A stretch of DNA of 33,549 nt from NCBI GenBank assembly GCA_937123825.1, contig CAKZKQ010000206.1, positions 1-33,549 on the forward strand, given 5' to 3'. This DNA is from an uncultured Pseudomonadota bacterium. Lineage in GTDB: Bacteria; Myxococcota_A; Bradymonadia; Bradymonadales; GCA-2716585. A model generated the notes under the pieces. It saw only the letters and a program-made list of their open reading frames with translations, made no database searches and was not told the origin of the DNA. A program made the position numbers and the translations under genes. Positions within the stretch are counted from its first letter, which is position 1. Every line of letters starts with the position of its first letter. Below, one piece after another: positions 8,124-15,509 of this stretch.

Positions 8124-9194
8124 TCAGGGCACAAAGAGGGTGTGACAGGGGGCGTTGGCGCCCATGTCGTACGCCGTGCGGCCCAGGCGACGGGCCAGCG
8201 ACGCGCGGCGCTCGCCGTGGGTGCCGACCACCAAGAGATCCATCTCCTGGTTGGCCAGCCAGGACACGGCCTGCTCTGCGGGATCACCCACCAGACCGGT
8301 GCGCTTGGGCTTGAGCAGCTCGTGGCGCTGACGCCAGGGAAAGGGGATGTCCAGCTCGGCCTCAAAGCGGTCGATGATTTTGTGCGATTCACGGCGCGCG
8401 GCCCGCTTGATGGCTTTGGGATCGGCCTTGACCACCCCAGAGACGATGCCGCGCACGTCGTAGACCAGAGGCTCGGGGGCCACCACCAGGATGTCCAGAG
8501 AGGCCTCGTGCAGGAGCGCCGCGGCCACGGCAATCTGGAGGACCTTCTGGCTGTGCGCCGAGAGATCGAGCGCCACGGTGACCTTGCGGATGTCTTTGCC
8601 GGGGATGTCGCGCACCAGGAGCGTGGGGCTGGCGGCGTGCAGGAGGATGTGCAGCGCCGTGGCGCCGTAAGCCCCCGGGGTCTGCCCCGCTGAGCCGCTG
8701 TGCCCGGCCTCGGCGCCCGCATGTTCCATCCCGTTGGCCACAACATCATACCAACCGGTGCCACCCGAGTTTTTCTTTTCGCTGTGCCCCGCCACGATCA
8801 ACTGGGCGTCGCTGGCGTCGAGTTGGGTGACCAGGGCTCCAAAGGCAGATTGCTGGGCGTCGGCCATCACCACCTCCAGGCGGTGGCCTGCGTCGTCGGC
8901 GCCTTTGGCTGCGCTGCGGCGGCCAAGCTCAATGCCCATCTCCGAGAGGTTGTGGTAACGCCCCAGCGCATCGCGGGCGTTGTCGCGCAGCTCTCCCAGG
9001 ATGCTGACGCGGTCCTCGCCAAGCGAGGCGTAAGGAAAGAGCGTCCGCTCTGTGTACGGCATCACGGGGGCCACGGCGTGGGCCATATGAAGTCGAGCGT
9101 TGGTGGCCTGCGCCCAGCGCCCGGCGGCGCTCACGGCGGCGCGGCTGGAGCGAGAGAAGTCCAGCGGCACAAAGATCCGTTGTAATTCGAGCAT
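8124..9194 (-). CDS. Tandem universal stress protein (two UspA domains)
   Basis: A 356-residue protein with two UspA-like domains. The first runs from about 1 to 197 (opening RIFVPLDFSRSS), the second from about 203 to 356 (opening KVTVALDLSAHS and ending NAPCHTLFVP). Domain one has an inserted Gly/Ser/Ala-rich loop (about 139-177) between the GHS strand-end and the following helix. In domain two the ATP-loop region reads GTHG, then ten residues, then GRT, one residue longer than the G2xG9xG(S/T) consensus and with Arg for the usual Ser or Thr, so nucleotide binding is uncertain. The family is cytoplasmic and stress-related. AGGA lies 7 bases before the ATG. It starts 44 bases after the end of the DxDxDG lipoprotein gene and may share its transcript. 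Confidence 0.9.
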   Translation of the reverse strand: MLELQRIFVPLDFSRSSRAAVSAAGRWAQATNARLHMAHAVAPVMPYTERTLFPYASLGEDRVSILGELRDNARDALGRYHNLSEMGIELGRRSAAKGADDAGHRLEVVMADAQQSAFGALVTQLDASDAQLIVAGHSEKKNSGGTGWYDVVANGMEHAGAEAGHSGSAGQTPGAYGATALHILLHAASPTLLVRDIPGKDIRKVTVALDLSAHSQKVLQIAVAAALLHEASLDILVVAPEPLVYDVRGIVSGVVKADPKAIKRAARRESHKIIDRFEAELDIPFPWRQRHELLKPKRTGLVGDPAEQAVSWLANQEMDLLVVGTHGERRASLARRLGRTAYDMGANAPCHTLFVP

Positions 9195-9238
9195 GCAAAT
9201 TCCTATATCGGCACAAAGACAGCTCGCCCCGGCGAGCC

Positions 9239-9859
9239 TCAGCCCTCGTCCTGGGCTTCCTCGAAGGCGTCTGGGGTGCCATCACCGCTGAGATCACGGC
9301 CAGTGCGGATCTTGACGTTGTCCTGGTAATACTCCCAGGTGTCAATGCGGTTGTTGTTGTCGGTGTCGCGCTCCACGCGGGTCAACTGACCATTGGCATC
9401 GTAGTATTTGATGATGCTGATGGCGCCGGTGAAGTCCACGGACATCTCTTTGCGGGTCAACACGCCGCTGCGGTAGTAGTTGACCACGTCGATGGTGCCA
9501 TCGACGTCCAGGTCCATCTCTTCTTCGAGGATCTCGCCGGCGTCGTTGACGTACTGGTAGACGTCGGGCTTGCCGTCGAAGTTCAGGTCGCGCTCATTGC
9601 GCACCACGCGCCCCTGGCTGCTGATCTTCCACTGGTCGGGATCCCCGTCCTGATTCAGATCCACGGGGGTGACGGTCAGCCCCTTGGTTTTGAGGTTTTT
9701 AAAACGGGCCCGCTCCAGGTTGGGGACAAAGCCCAACGCACCGTCTTTTTTCTTTGCTTCCGAGTCACTGCCGCAACCCGGGGCGCACATCATCAGGACG
9801 GCGCCCAGGGCCATCAGCCAGGCTCTTGTGGTCAAACGAGTTGTCATGGTTCCCTTCAT
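9239..9859 (-). CDS. Predicted lipoprotein with six 24-25-residue Asp/Gly repeats
   Basis: A 206-residue protein with a signal peptide ending at Cys29 (CAPG then C), an imperfect but likely lipobox. The mature part is built from units starting at residues 67, 91, 116, 141, 165 and 189. Most begin with a calcium-loop-like DxNxDGxPD or similar, then a strand-turn-strand such as VYQYVNDAGEILEEE. The fourth copy (VDFTGAIS) has lost the acidic loop. The pattern mixes EF-hand/thrombospondin-type-3 loops with MORN-like strands; calcium binding is inferred only. Start choice is open: Met1 (9859) has no Shine-Dalgarno site, while Met5 (9847) has AAGGGA very close upstream. It heads the minus-strand run and faces the antiporter gene across a 245-base divergent gap. 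Confidence 0.8.
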   Translation of the reverse strand: MKGTMTTRLTTRAWLMALGAVLMMCAPGCGSDSEAKKKDGALGFVPNLERARFKNLKTKGLTVTPVDLNQDGDPDQWKISSQGRVVRNERDLNFDGKPDVYQYVNDAGEILEEEMDLDVDGTIDVVNYYRSGVLTRKEMSVDFTGAISIIKYYDANGQLTRVERDTDNNNRIDTWEYYQDNVKIRTGRDLSGDGTPDAFEEAQDEG

Positions 9860-10104
9860 CGTGTATGGGTGACGGTGAGGACCCCGACTCTACCGTCGGC
9901 GTGTTATCTTCTACCAATAGCTTTGACCCCGCCGCAACCGGTCAGCGCTTCAGGAAGCGCCACATGCCCGAGATATGGGATGTGGCCACTGACTGCCACA
10001 CAGCGCGTCTTTTCAGTGACGCTGCGTCAGACCGCCGTTCGAGGGGTGACACCAAAGGGCAAGCAGCTGCGCCGCAGGCCCCTTGGATATATTGAACAGG
10101 ATCG
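9860..10104. promoter_or_regulatory. Divergent intergenic region
   Basis: These 245 bases separate the minus-strand lipoprotein from the plus-strand antiporter and must hold both promoters. The one distinctive element is a 16-base near-palindrome at 9945-9960 (GCGCTTC and GAAGCGC around AG). I see no convincing -35/-10 pair for either gene. The antiporter start has AGGA only 3 bases before its ATG. Confidence 0.3.
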
Positions 10105-11139
10105 ATGCTGGTTCAAGAAGTCCTTTTGCTTATCGCTGGCCTCGTGGTGCTCTATTTTGGCGCCGAGGCCATGGTCAAAGGTGCCAGCCAGTTGGCGCTG
10201 GCGCTCGGCATCAGCCCTTTGATCGTCGGCCTGACGGTGGTTGCCTTTGGCACCTCCGCCCCGGAGTTCCTTGTGTCCTTTGTGGCCACGTGGGAGGGCT
10301 CTGAGGGCATCTCGGTGGGCAACATCATCGGGTCCAACATCTGTAACCTGACGCTGATTCTGGGCACCGCGGCCATGGTCTACCCCATGGCGATCTCCTC
10401 GGGCGCGCTGCGCCGTGAGTATCCCATCATGTTGGTGTCCTCGGTGGCCTTTTATGGACTGGCCTTTACCAGCCAGTACATCGACCGCTGGGAAGGGGGC
10501 CTGCTCTTTGCCGGCATCCTGGCGTTTGTGGGCTACAACCTCTGGCTGGTGATCAAGATGCGCCGCCAAATGAAACTCGGCGCAGAAGAGGGTTTCAGTG
10601 AAGAAAAAGCCATGGAGGAGCTCGGCGGCGAAGAAGTCGAAGTCGACGAAGACGCCACCAGCGCCAAAGGCATCGCCAAAAACATCGCCTTTTTGGTCTT
10701 TGGATTTGTGGGCCTGGCCATCGGCGCCCAGTTGATGGTCGACAACGCCGTCGTCATCGCCGAGCACTTCGGCGTGCCGTCGTTCATCATCGGCACCACC
10801 ATCGTAGCCTTTGGCACCTCGCTGCCGGAGTTGGCCACCAGCGTCGTGGCCGCCATGCGCAAAGAGTCCGACATCTCGGTCGGCAACATCTTTGGCTCCA
10901 ACATCTTCAACGTGATGTTCATCATGGGCTCGGTCCCCATGATCTTCGGCATGGAAGTCGAAAGCCGCGCGCCCATCATCGACTTCCCCGTCATGATCGC
11001 CATCACGCTGCTGGTCTTCCCCATGATGCGCAGCAACTACCGCCTGGGACGCGTCGAAGGCGGCATCCTCCTGGCCATCTACCTGGCCTACACCGCGGCG
11101 CTGATCATCTGGCCCAACGCGGGCGCCGCCGCAGCCTGA
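10105..11139 (+). CDS. Sodium/calcium-exchanger-family antiporter (CaCA family)
   Basis: A 344-residue inner-membrane antiporter, and the only plus-strand gene in the window. The two inverted alpha-repeats that form the ion site are plain: GLTVVAFGTSAPEF with GNIIGSNICN (42-81), and GTTIVAFGTSLPEL with GNIFGSNIFN (230-269). The halves are joined by an acidic cytoplasmic loop (about 150-190, containing EELGGEEVEVDED) that could sense or buffer cation. Around ten helices are apparent, as in YrbG-like proteins. Exchange of Ca2+ for Na+ or H+ is the family role; the exact ions are not determined by sequence. It converges with the KOW-protein gene, the two stops being 13 bases apart with no terminator visible between them. 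Confidence 0.95.
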   Translation: MLVQEVLLLIAGLVVLYFGAEAMVKGASQLALALGISPLIVGLTVVAFGTSAPEFLVSFVATWEGSEGISVGNIIGSNICNLTLILGTAAMVYPMAISSGALRREYPIMLVSSVAFYGLAFTSQYIDRWEGGLLFAGILAFVGYNLWLVIKMRRQMKLGAEEGFSEEKAMEELGGEEVEVDEDATSAKGIAKNIAFLVFGFVGLAIGAQLMVDNAVVIAEHFGVPSFIIGTTIVAFGTSLPELATSVVAAMRKESDISVGNIFGSNIFNVMFIMGSVPMIFGMEVESRAPIIDFPVMIAITLLVFPMMRSNYRLGRVEGGILLAIYLAYTAALIIWPNAGAAAA

Positions 11140-11152
11140 ACCGCCGCCAAGC

Positions 11153-12118
11153 TCAGCCAAGCACCTTCAACGCGGTGCCTTTGACCTGAATCACCATCCG
11201 GCCCACGCTCACCTTCACCATCCCCTTCTTGTCGATCTCCTGCACCACACCGGTCTTGCCGCTGAAAAGCCCGGCGATGACCGACACAGAGGTCCCAGGC
11301 TCCAACGTCACGCCGCCGCGCCGCGCCTCGGCCTGCTTCTCTTTAAGCGCGCTGTCCAGGCTCAGGTGGTCGTTCTGACGGCTCCACAGCAAGAAATGGT
11401 AGAGCGGCAGCAGCGCCTCAAAGATCGCCGCGATCTCCTGCGCAAAGCCCTCTTCGCGCACCAACTCCAGATCCACCGGAAAGTTTCGCCCCCACAGACA
11501 CCACTGCCCCTGGCCTTCATCGAGCGCCTTGAGGTTGTCCACGACGTCCTGCACCTGCAGCGAGGGCACCGGCACCACGCCCAGCGGCCCCACCAGGTGA
11601 AGCTGCCCGGCGGCGGTGGCGCCAAGCTGCCCCAACAACTGCGCGCAGACGTCAGACTCGTAACCATCGGCCAGCTTGCGCAGCCCGTTGCGCACATCCA
11701 CCCAGGCGCGGCGGTGGACCCCCAACATGACCTCCACACCGTCCTGATGGACCTTGACGCCAAACATCAGGTGCCGCTTGTGATGACCGGCCTCGTGGAG
11801 GTTTTCCTGGATGCTGTGCTCTTTGTCGATGAGGGTCGCCAGTTGCTTGCGATCCGCTTCAGGGCGCGTCAAAAAGACCCACTGGGCATCGACCTTTTTG
11901 CCGTTGAAGACGCTGGGGCGAGCATCGTTGGCCTCGACAGAGAACTGCGCGCCGTGGGTTTCGAGCCGCTCGCGCACTTGACGGGCGATGGCGCTAAGCT
12001 TGTCGGCGACCCCCATCCGAGCACGGTTGTGGAGGTGGCTGGACCACTTCTCGGGGGTGTAGGCATCAAAATCAGCGGCGGCAAAACCACCAAACGGCGT
12101 CTTGAAGACGTCCCACAT
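11153..12118 (-). CDS. KOW-domain protein of unknown function
   Basis: A 321-residue, apparently cytoplasmic protein. I do not recognise residues 1-265, which hold conserved-looking aromatic and charged stretches (MWDVFKTPFGGF; HEAGHHKRHLMFGV; LGVHRRAWVDVRNGL). Residues about 274-321 form a KOW/SH3-like barrel (GTSVSVIAGLFSGKTGVVQE), the fold NusG and ribosomal L24-type proteins use to contact RNA or protein. I start at Met31 of the longest frame (ATG at 12116-12118), which has TTGAGG 5 bases upstream; the sequence before it looks non-coding. It lies downstream of ricT on the same strand but 375 bases away, with its own candidate control region full of repeated motifs. Confidence 0.78.
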   Translation of the reverse strand: MWDVFKTPFGGFAAADFDAYTPEKWSSHLHNRARMGVADKLSAIARQVRERLETHGAQFSVEANDARPSVFNGKKVDAQWVFLTRPEADRKQLATLIDKEHSIQENLHEAGHHKRHLMFGVKVHQDGVEVMLGVHRRAWVDVRNGLRKLADGYESDVCAQLLGQLGATAAGQLHLVGPLGVVPVPSLQVQDVVDNLKALDEGQGQWCLWGRNFPVDLELVREEGFAQEIAAIFEALLPLYHFLLWSRQNDHLSLDSALKEKQAEARRGGVTLEPGTSVSVIAGLFSGKTGVVQEIDKKGMVKVSVGRMVIQVKGTALKVLG

Positions 12119-12173
12119 GGCAACCTCAAGAGGCAACCTGACCGATGCACCGCGAGGCACCCGGCCAGCATGG

Positions 12174-12376
12174 ATACCAAACGACAACACAGAGCAAACC
12201 ATCGGCATGCACGCCGTTGAGGCACTTTGGCACGGGATGGCTTGGTATCAGTGGGCAGAGACCGACGCGCAGTCCCCATCCACACAGCCTGAGGGGATAC
12301 AATAATCAGGGGGTCAGACAATTCGCAAGCCGGGACCTCTGATACCAAAGTGAGTCATACGTCTGCACTTTGGTAT
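12174..12376. promoter_or_regulatory. Cluster of ATACCAAA/CACTTTGG motifs upstream of the KOW gene
   Basis: Within the 375-base ricT-KOW gap a motif recurs five times. ATACCAAAGTG (12342-12352) and its exact complement CACTTTGGTAT (12366-12376) form an 11-bp dyad around 13 bases. Partial copies are ATACCAAA (12174-12181), GCACTTTGG (12222-12230) and TTGGTATCA (12242-12250). The dyad could be a stem at the end of ricT but has no U-tract; the scattered half-sites fit a regulator's operators better. Confidence 0.4.
12299..12328 (-). promoter_or_regulatory. Possible promoter of the KOW gene
   Basis: On the minus strand TTGCGA (12323-12328) and TATTGT (12299-12304) are 18 bases apart, each matching the sigma-70 consensus at four of six positions. 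They lie inside the ATACCAAA motif cluster, about 180 bases before the KOW gene start. This is a weak call. Confidence 0.25.
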
Positions 12377-12493
12377 GACAGGTGATGGGCATGAGGATCC
12401 CACCCAAAAGGTGCGACAGCGCCCACAAGACGCACTGAGGCGCATGGAGCCTCAAAGCGAGCGTTGCAGGCGGCAGACCCCGTCTGAGCGCTC

Positions 12494-14098
12494 TCAGCCC
12501 TCTTTGGGAGGCTTGCTGGCGGGTTTGTTTGCAGGTTTGCCTTCGGACCTCTTGCCTTCAGGGCCCTTGCCTGCTGCGCGTGTGCCGTCGCCCGCGCCCC
12601 CTTCGGCGCGGCCACCACCGCCGCCCTTGCCTTCGCCACCACGACGGCGGCGCCTGCGTCGGTTGCGGCCTGACTTCTGATCGCCGCCCTCGCCTTCGGC
12701 CCTGGGCCCACGGGGCTTTTTCTCGCCGTCGCTGCGCCCACCGCGCCCGCGACCTTCACCGCCGGAGCGGTTGCCAGCGTTGCCGCCCTTGCCCCCGTCT
12801 TTGCTTTCCCCGCCGCGCGCGGCGCTCTGGCCTTCGCCACCACCGCCGCCTGCACCGCCACGGCGGCCACGGCCACCGCGGCGCCGCCTCCTGGAGCGGC
12901 CTTCTGTGGGGCGCCCAGCGGCGTCCTTGTCGCCGCCTTCTGCGTTGGCACCTGCCGAAGCGTCTGCTTTGCCCTCTTTTTGGGAGGAAGCCGGCTTGTC
13001 AGACGAACGACGGCGGCGGCGCCTGCGGCGGTTGGGGCGTTCTTCACCGTCCCCCTTCTTGCCGGGCTCCTCCCACAAGTACTCGTCTTCCCCCTGAACA
13101 ACCTCCCGCAGCGAGTCGGCCAAAGGATCGCCCTTCTGCGCCGCTTCGGCCCGGGCGGCCTCCACGCGCTTGGCGTCAGCCTTGCGCCGCTCGACCTCAC
13201 GAGGGGTCAGAACCACCACCTCGCGCACGGGGAAGTGCTCCAGGCGCCCATCGTCCAGAAAAACCGCCACCTTCTCCTGAACGACATCCAGCGAGTGGAT
13301 CTTGCCGGGGCCTTCGGCGGTCTCGACCTGGCGCCCAGCGCGCGGCAGGCGCTTGCGCGAGCGGTGATAGATTTGCTGCTCGTAAACCAGGCAACACATC
13401 AGCCGCCCGCACATGCCCGAGACCTTCTTGGGGTTGAGCGTCAGCCCCTGATCTTTGGCCATGCGGATGGACACCGGGGCAAAGTTCTCCAAGAAGCTCG
13501 AACAACACAGCTCTCGCCCGCAGGGACCAATGCCGCCGATCATCCTCGCCCCGTCGCGCGCGCCGATCTGGCGCATCTCGATGCGGGTGCGGAAGCGGTG
13601 GGCAAGGTCCTTGACCAGCTCGCGGAAGTCGATCCGACCGTCGGCCGAGAAATAGAAGATGATCTTGGAGCCATCGTGCATGCAGTGGACTTGAATGAGC
13701 TTCATGTCCAGCTTGCGGTGGCGGATGCGCGAGAGGGCAAAGGTGAAGGCTTCGCGCTCACGGCGAGTGTTCGATTCGTCGCGTTGGAGATCCTGGCTGG
13801 TGGCCTTGCGCAGGACGCGCTTGAGGCTGCCACGGTTCATGACGGCGCGGTCGACTTCGCTGGTGATGATGGCCAGCGCAGGCCCTTTGGACGTCTCGAC
13901 GATGACGCGGTCGTCCTTGTGCAGGTCGAGCAGGCGCGCGTCGTAGACGTGGGAGATGAAGTTTGTCTTGAACCTCAGGCGGACCACATTGTAGAGCCGC
14001 CGCTTGCCTCCAAAGGGTTTGCGCGTCAGCGCGCCGACGTAGGGTGGACCGGTGTCCTGCTTGGTGCGAGGGGCTCTCTGCCCGGTTTCTTCAGCCAT
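12494..14098 (-). CDS. ricT: PSP1/RicT-family protein with a long Arg/Gly-rich tail
   Basis: A 534-residue protein. The PSP1 core covers about 35-300 and holds the paired cysteine clusters of RicT (YaaT): Cys193/198/199 (GPCGRELCCSS) and Cys230/235/236 (GMCGRLMCCLVYE), which in the Bacillus Ric complex take part in Fe-S binding. RicT acts there with RicA and RicF in RNA processing by RNase Y; whether those partners exist here is unknown. After a Glu-rich linker comes a tail (about 345-534) of Gly, Arg, Ser, Ala and Glu with three runs of five to eight arginines, far longer than in typical RicT proteins. I start at Met25 of the longest frame, which opens at TTG (14170). holB lies upstream on the same strand, matching the Firmicutes holB-yaaT order. 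Confidence 0.88.
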   Translation of the reverse strand: MAEETGQRAPRTKQDTGPPYVGALTRKPFGGKRRLYNVVRLRFKTNFISHVYDARLLDLHKDDRVIVETSKGPALAIITSEVDRAVMNRGSLKRVLRKATSQDLQRDESNTRREREAFTFALSRIRHRKLDMKLIQVHCMHDGSKIIFYFSADGRIDFRELVKDLAHRFRTRIEMRQIGARDGARMIGGIGPCGRELCCSSFLENFAPVSIRMAKDQGLTLNPKKVSGMCGRLMCCLVYEQQIYHRSRKRLPRAGRQVETAEGPGKIHSLDVVQEKVAVFLDDGRLEHFPVREVVVLTPREVERRKADAKRVEAARAEAAQKGDPLADSLREVVQGEDEYLWEEPGKKGDGEERPNRRRRRRRRSSDKPASSQKEGKADASAGANAEGGDKDAAGRPTEGRSRRRRRGGRGRRGGAGGGGGEGQSAARGGESKDGGKGGNAGNRSGGEGRGRGGRSDGEKKPRGPRAEGEGGDQKSGRNRRRRRRRGGEGKGGGGGRAEGGAGDGTRAAGKGPEGKRSEGKPANKPASKPPKEG

Positions 14099-14407
14099 GT
14101 GTTGCGTCTTATCACAAAAGAGGGCCGCAATGGGGTCGCGCGTCCCGAACCCAGGGCAAACTGGGTCCAACCGGGGACGTCTCGCGACCGTGGGGAGCGG
14201 CTCTGTATGGTGGCCAACGCCGACATGGGGGCTCTGCGCGCCAGAGGGCCTGCTGGCCCAGGAGGGGCCAAGGGGCAGAGTCTGGCTGCGGGCAGAGCGT
14301 TCATGCGGGCGGCCGTGGGTGCAAAATCAACGGACCGGTGGTCAGAGGTCCGCGTCGGGGTGGTCCGCCCTGGGGTTTATGACGCCCTTTTACGTGGGGC
14401 GACGCCG
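14099..14407. other. Gap between holB and ricT
   Basis: These 309 bases are GC-rich. The short frames in them do not look coding. One small GGGCC/GGCCC stem occurs near 14246-14259. I find no convincing promoter, terminator or RNA. The size is unexpected for a holB-ricT pair, which is usually tightly packed. Confidence 0.3.
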
Positions 14408-15412
14408 TCAGGCGGCCAGCGAAAAGAGGAGGTCTTCAAGGAGCAAGTGGGCATCGACGTAGCCCCGCAGGCTGCTCTGGACCTCGTCTATCTTTTCAAT
14501 GTGCCCGATGGCCACCTCCAACGTCAACCTCTGGGCCGACTTGTCGAGGGCCTTGCGCATGTCGACGTTGACCACGCGCTCGGGCGACGCGCCCGAGCGC
14601 AGCAACACCACGTCGCGGTAGTAGGTCTTGAGGGCGTCGAGGCGCGCCTGAAGCTCCTGGCTGCCTGCGCGGGCGTGCTGAGAGGCCACACGGAAGACCT
14701 TGAGCGTGTCAGAAGCGTTCAACTCCGCCACGTCGCTGACCAGCTCGCGCCGTCCATCGAGCACCCCTTCTTCGGCCAGCCCCAGCGCCTGACCGATGGA
14801 GCCATCGGCAAACGCCGCGCAGACCTGGGCTTTGTCTCGGGACAAGCTGGTGTGGGCCAGCAGGTGGGACTCGATGTCTTTGCGCCCCAGCGGGGCAAAG
14901 CGCACCGGCTGACTGCGGCTGCGGATGGTCGCAAGCAACATGTGCAGCCTGGAGGTGATGAGCACAAAAAGGGTCTCGCCGGTGGGCTCCTCAAGCGTCT
15001 TGAGCAGCGCGTTGGCGGCCTCTTCGGTCAAAGCCTCGGCGTCGTCGATGATGATGACCCGGCGGCGCCCTTCGTAAGGTCGGTAGTGGACCTGGCGGAT
15101 CAACTCGCGCACGGAGCCGATCTTGATGGTGGGGCGAGCCTTGGAGCGATCGGGTTCGATGAGCGTGACGTCGGGGTGTTGGGCGGCGGCGATGCGGGTG
15201 CAGTGGGTGCAGACGCCGCACGGGGCACCCTGGGCGTAGGTTGGCCCGGTGCAGTTGATGGCCTGGGCCAATGCCATGGCGACTTTGCGTTTGCCGACGC
15301 CCTGGGGGCCAACAAAGAGGTAGGCGTGGTGGAGCCGGTCGGCGCGCAGCGCGCGTCGAAGCACGTCGATCGAGCGGCCGTGGCCGATGATGCCGTCGAA
15401 GCCTTCGGTCAT
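14408..15412 (-). CDS. holB: DNA polymerase III subunit delta prime
   Basis: A 334-residue clamp-loader AAA+ subunit that helps open and load the sliding clamp. Visible motifs are Walker A GPQGVGK (35-41), four zinc-binding cysteines at 54, 65, 68 and 71, and the Walker B region IIIDDAE (120-126). The sensor-1 region reads TIRSRSQ: the SRC motif (165-167) has Ser in place of Cys, a conservative change. The C-terminal collar domain follows and the length is normal. I start at Met27 of the longest frame (ATG at 15412, with GGAG 10 bases upstream), where MTEGFDGIIGHG matches the family N-terminus. It begins only 31 bases after an intrinsic terminator (15443-15479) of the giant TPR gene. Confidence 0.93.
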   Translation of the reverse strand: MTEGFDGIIGHGRSIDVLRRALRADRLHHAYLFVGPQGVGKRKVAMALAQAINCTGPTYAQGAPCGVCTHCTRIAAAQHPDVTLIEPDRSKARPTIKIGSVRELIRQVHYRPYEGRRRVIIIDDAEALTEEAANALLKTLEEPTGETLFVLITSRLHMLLATIRSRSQPVRFAPLGRKDIESHLLAHTSLSRDKAQVCAAFADGSIGQALGLAEEGVLDGRRELVSDVAELNASDTLKVFRVASQHARAGSQELQARLDALKTYYRDVVLLRSGASPERVVNVDMRKALDKSAQRLTLEVAIGHIEKIDEVQSSLRGYVDAHLLLEDLLFSLAA

Positions 15413-15442
15413 GGGAGGGGTTCTCCGTCTCTGGGCAAAAGC

Positions 15443-15479
15443 AAAGGGACCGGCGACATGTGAAGCCGCGGGTCCCTTT
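15443..15479 (-). terminator. Intrinsic terminator of the giant TPR gene
   Basis: Arms AAAGGGACC and GGTCCCTTT pair perfectly over 9 bp, with an inner GCGGC/GTCGC stem (one G-U pair) and a 7-base loop. The minus-strand sequence continues GCTTTTGCC, a modest T-run. It starts 30 bases past the stop of the giant gene and ends 30 bases before the holB ATG. The stem is symmetrical, so it might act in both directions. Confidence 0.65.
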
Positions 15480-15509
15480 AAGAACGCCACAGTTGTTCAG
15501 GAGGACAGT

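Noticed and set aside
10027..11160. Minus-strand frame of 377 codons opposite the antiporter
   Set aside because: The plus strand encodes both alpha-repeats of a CaCA antiporter; the minus product is His/Asp/Gly-rich shadow sequence.
12342..12376. ATACCAAAGTG dyad as an intrinsic terminator of ricT
   Set aside because: There is no T-run after the stem in either direction, and related half-sites occur nearby, which fits operator sites better.
14099..14304. Minus-strand small frame (92 codons, from 14304) and TTG-started extension of ricT
   Set aside because: The small frame overlaps the ricT start in another frame and has no family match. The TTG extension adds residues outside the PSP1 family.
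12980..15463. Plus-strand frame of 827 codons
   Set aside because: It lies opposite ricT and holB in register with both, and crosses their intergenic gap. Both minus-strand products have recognised motifs.
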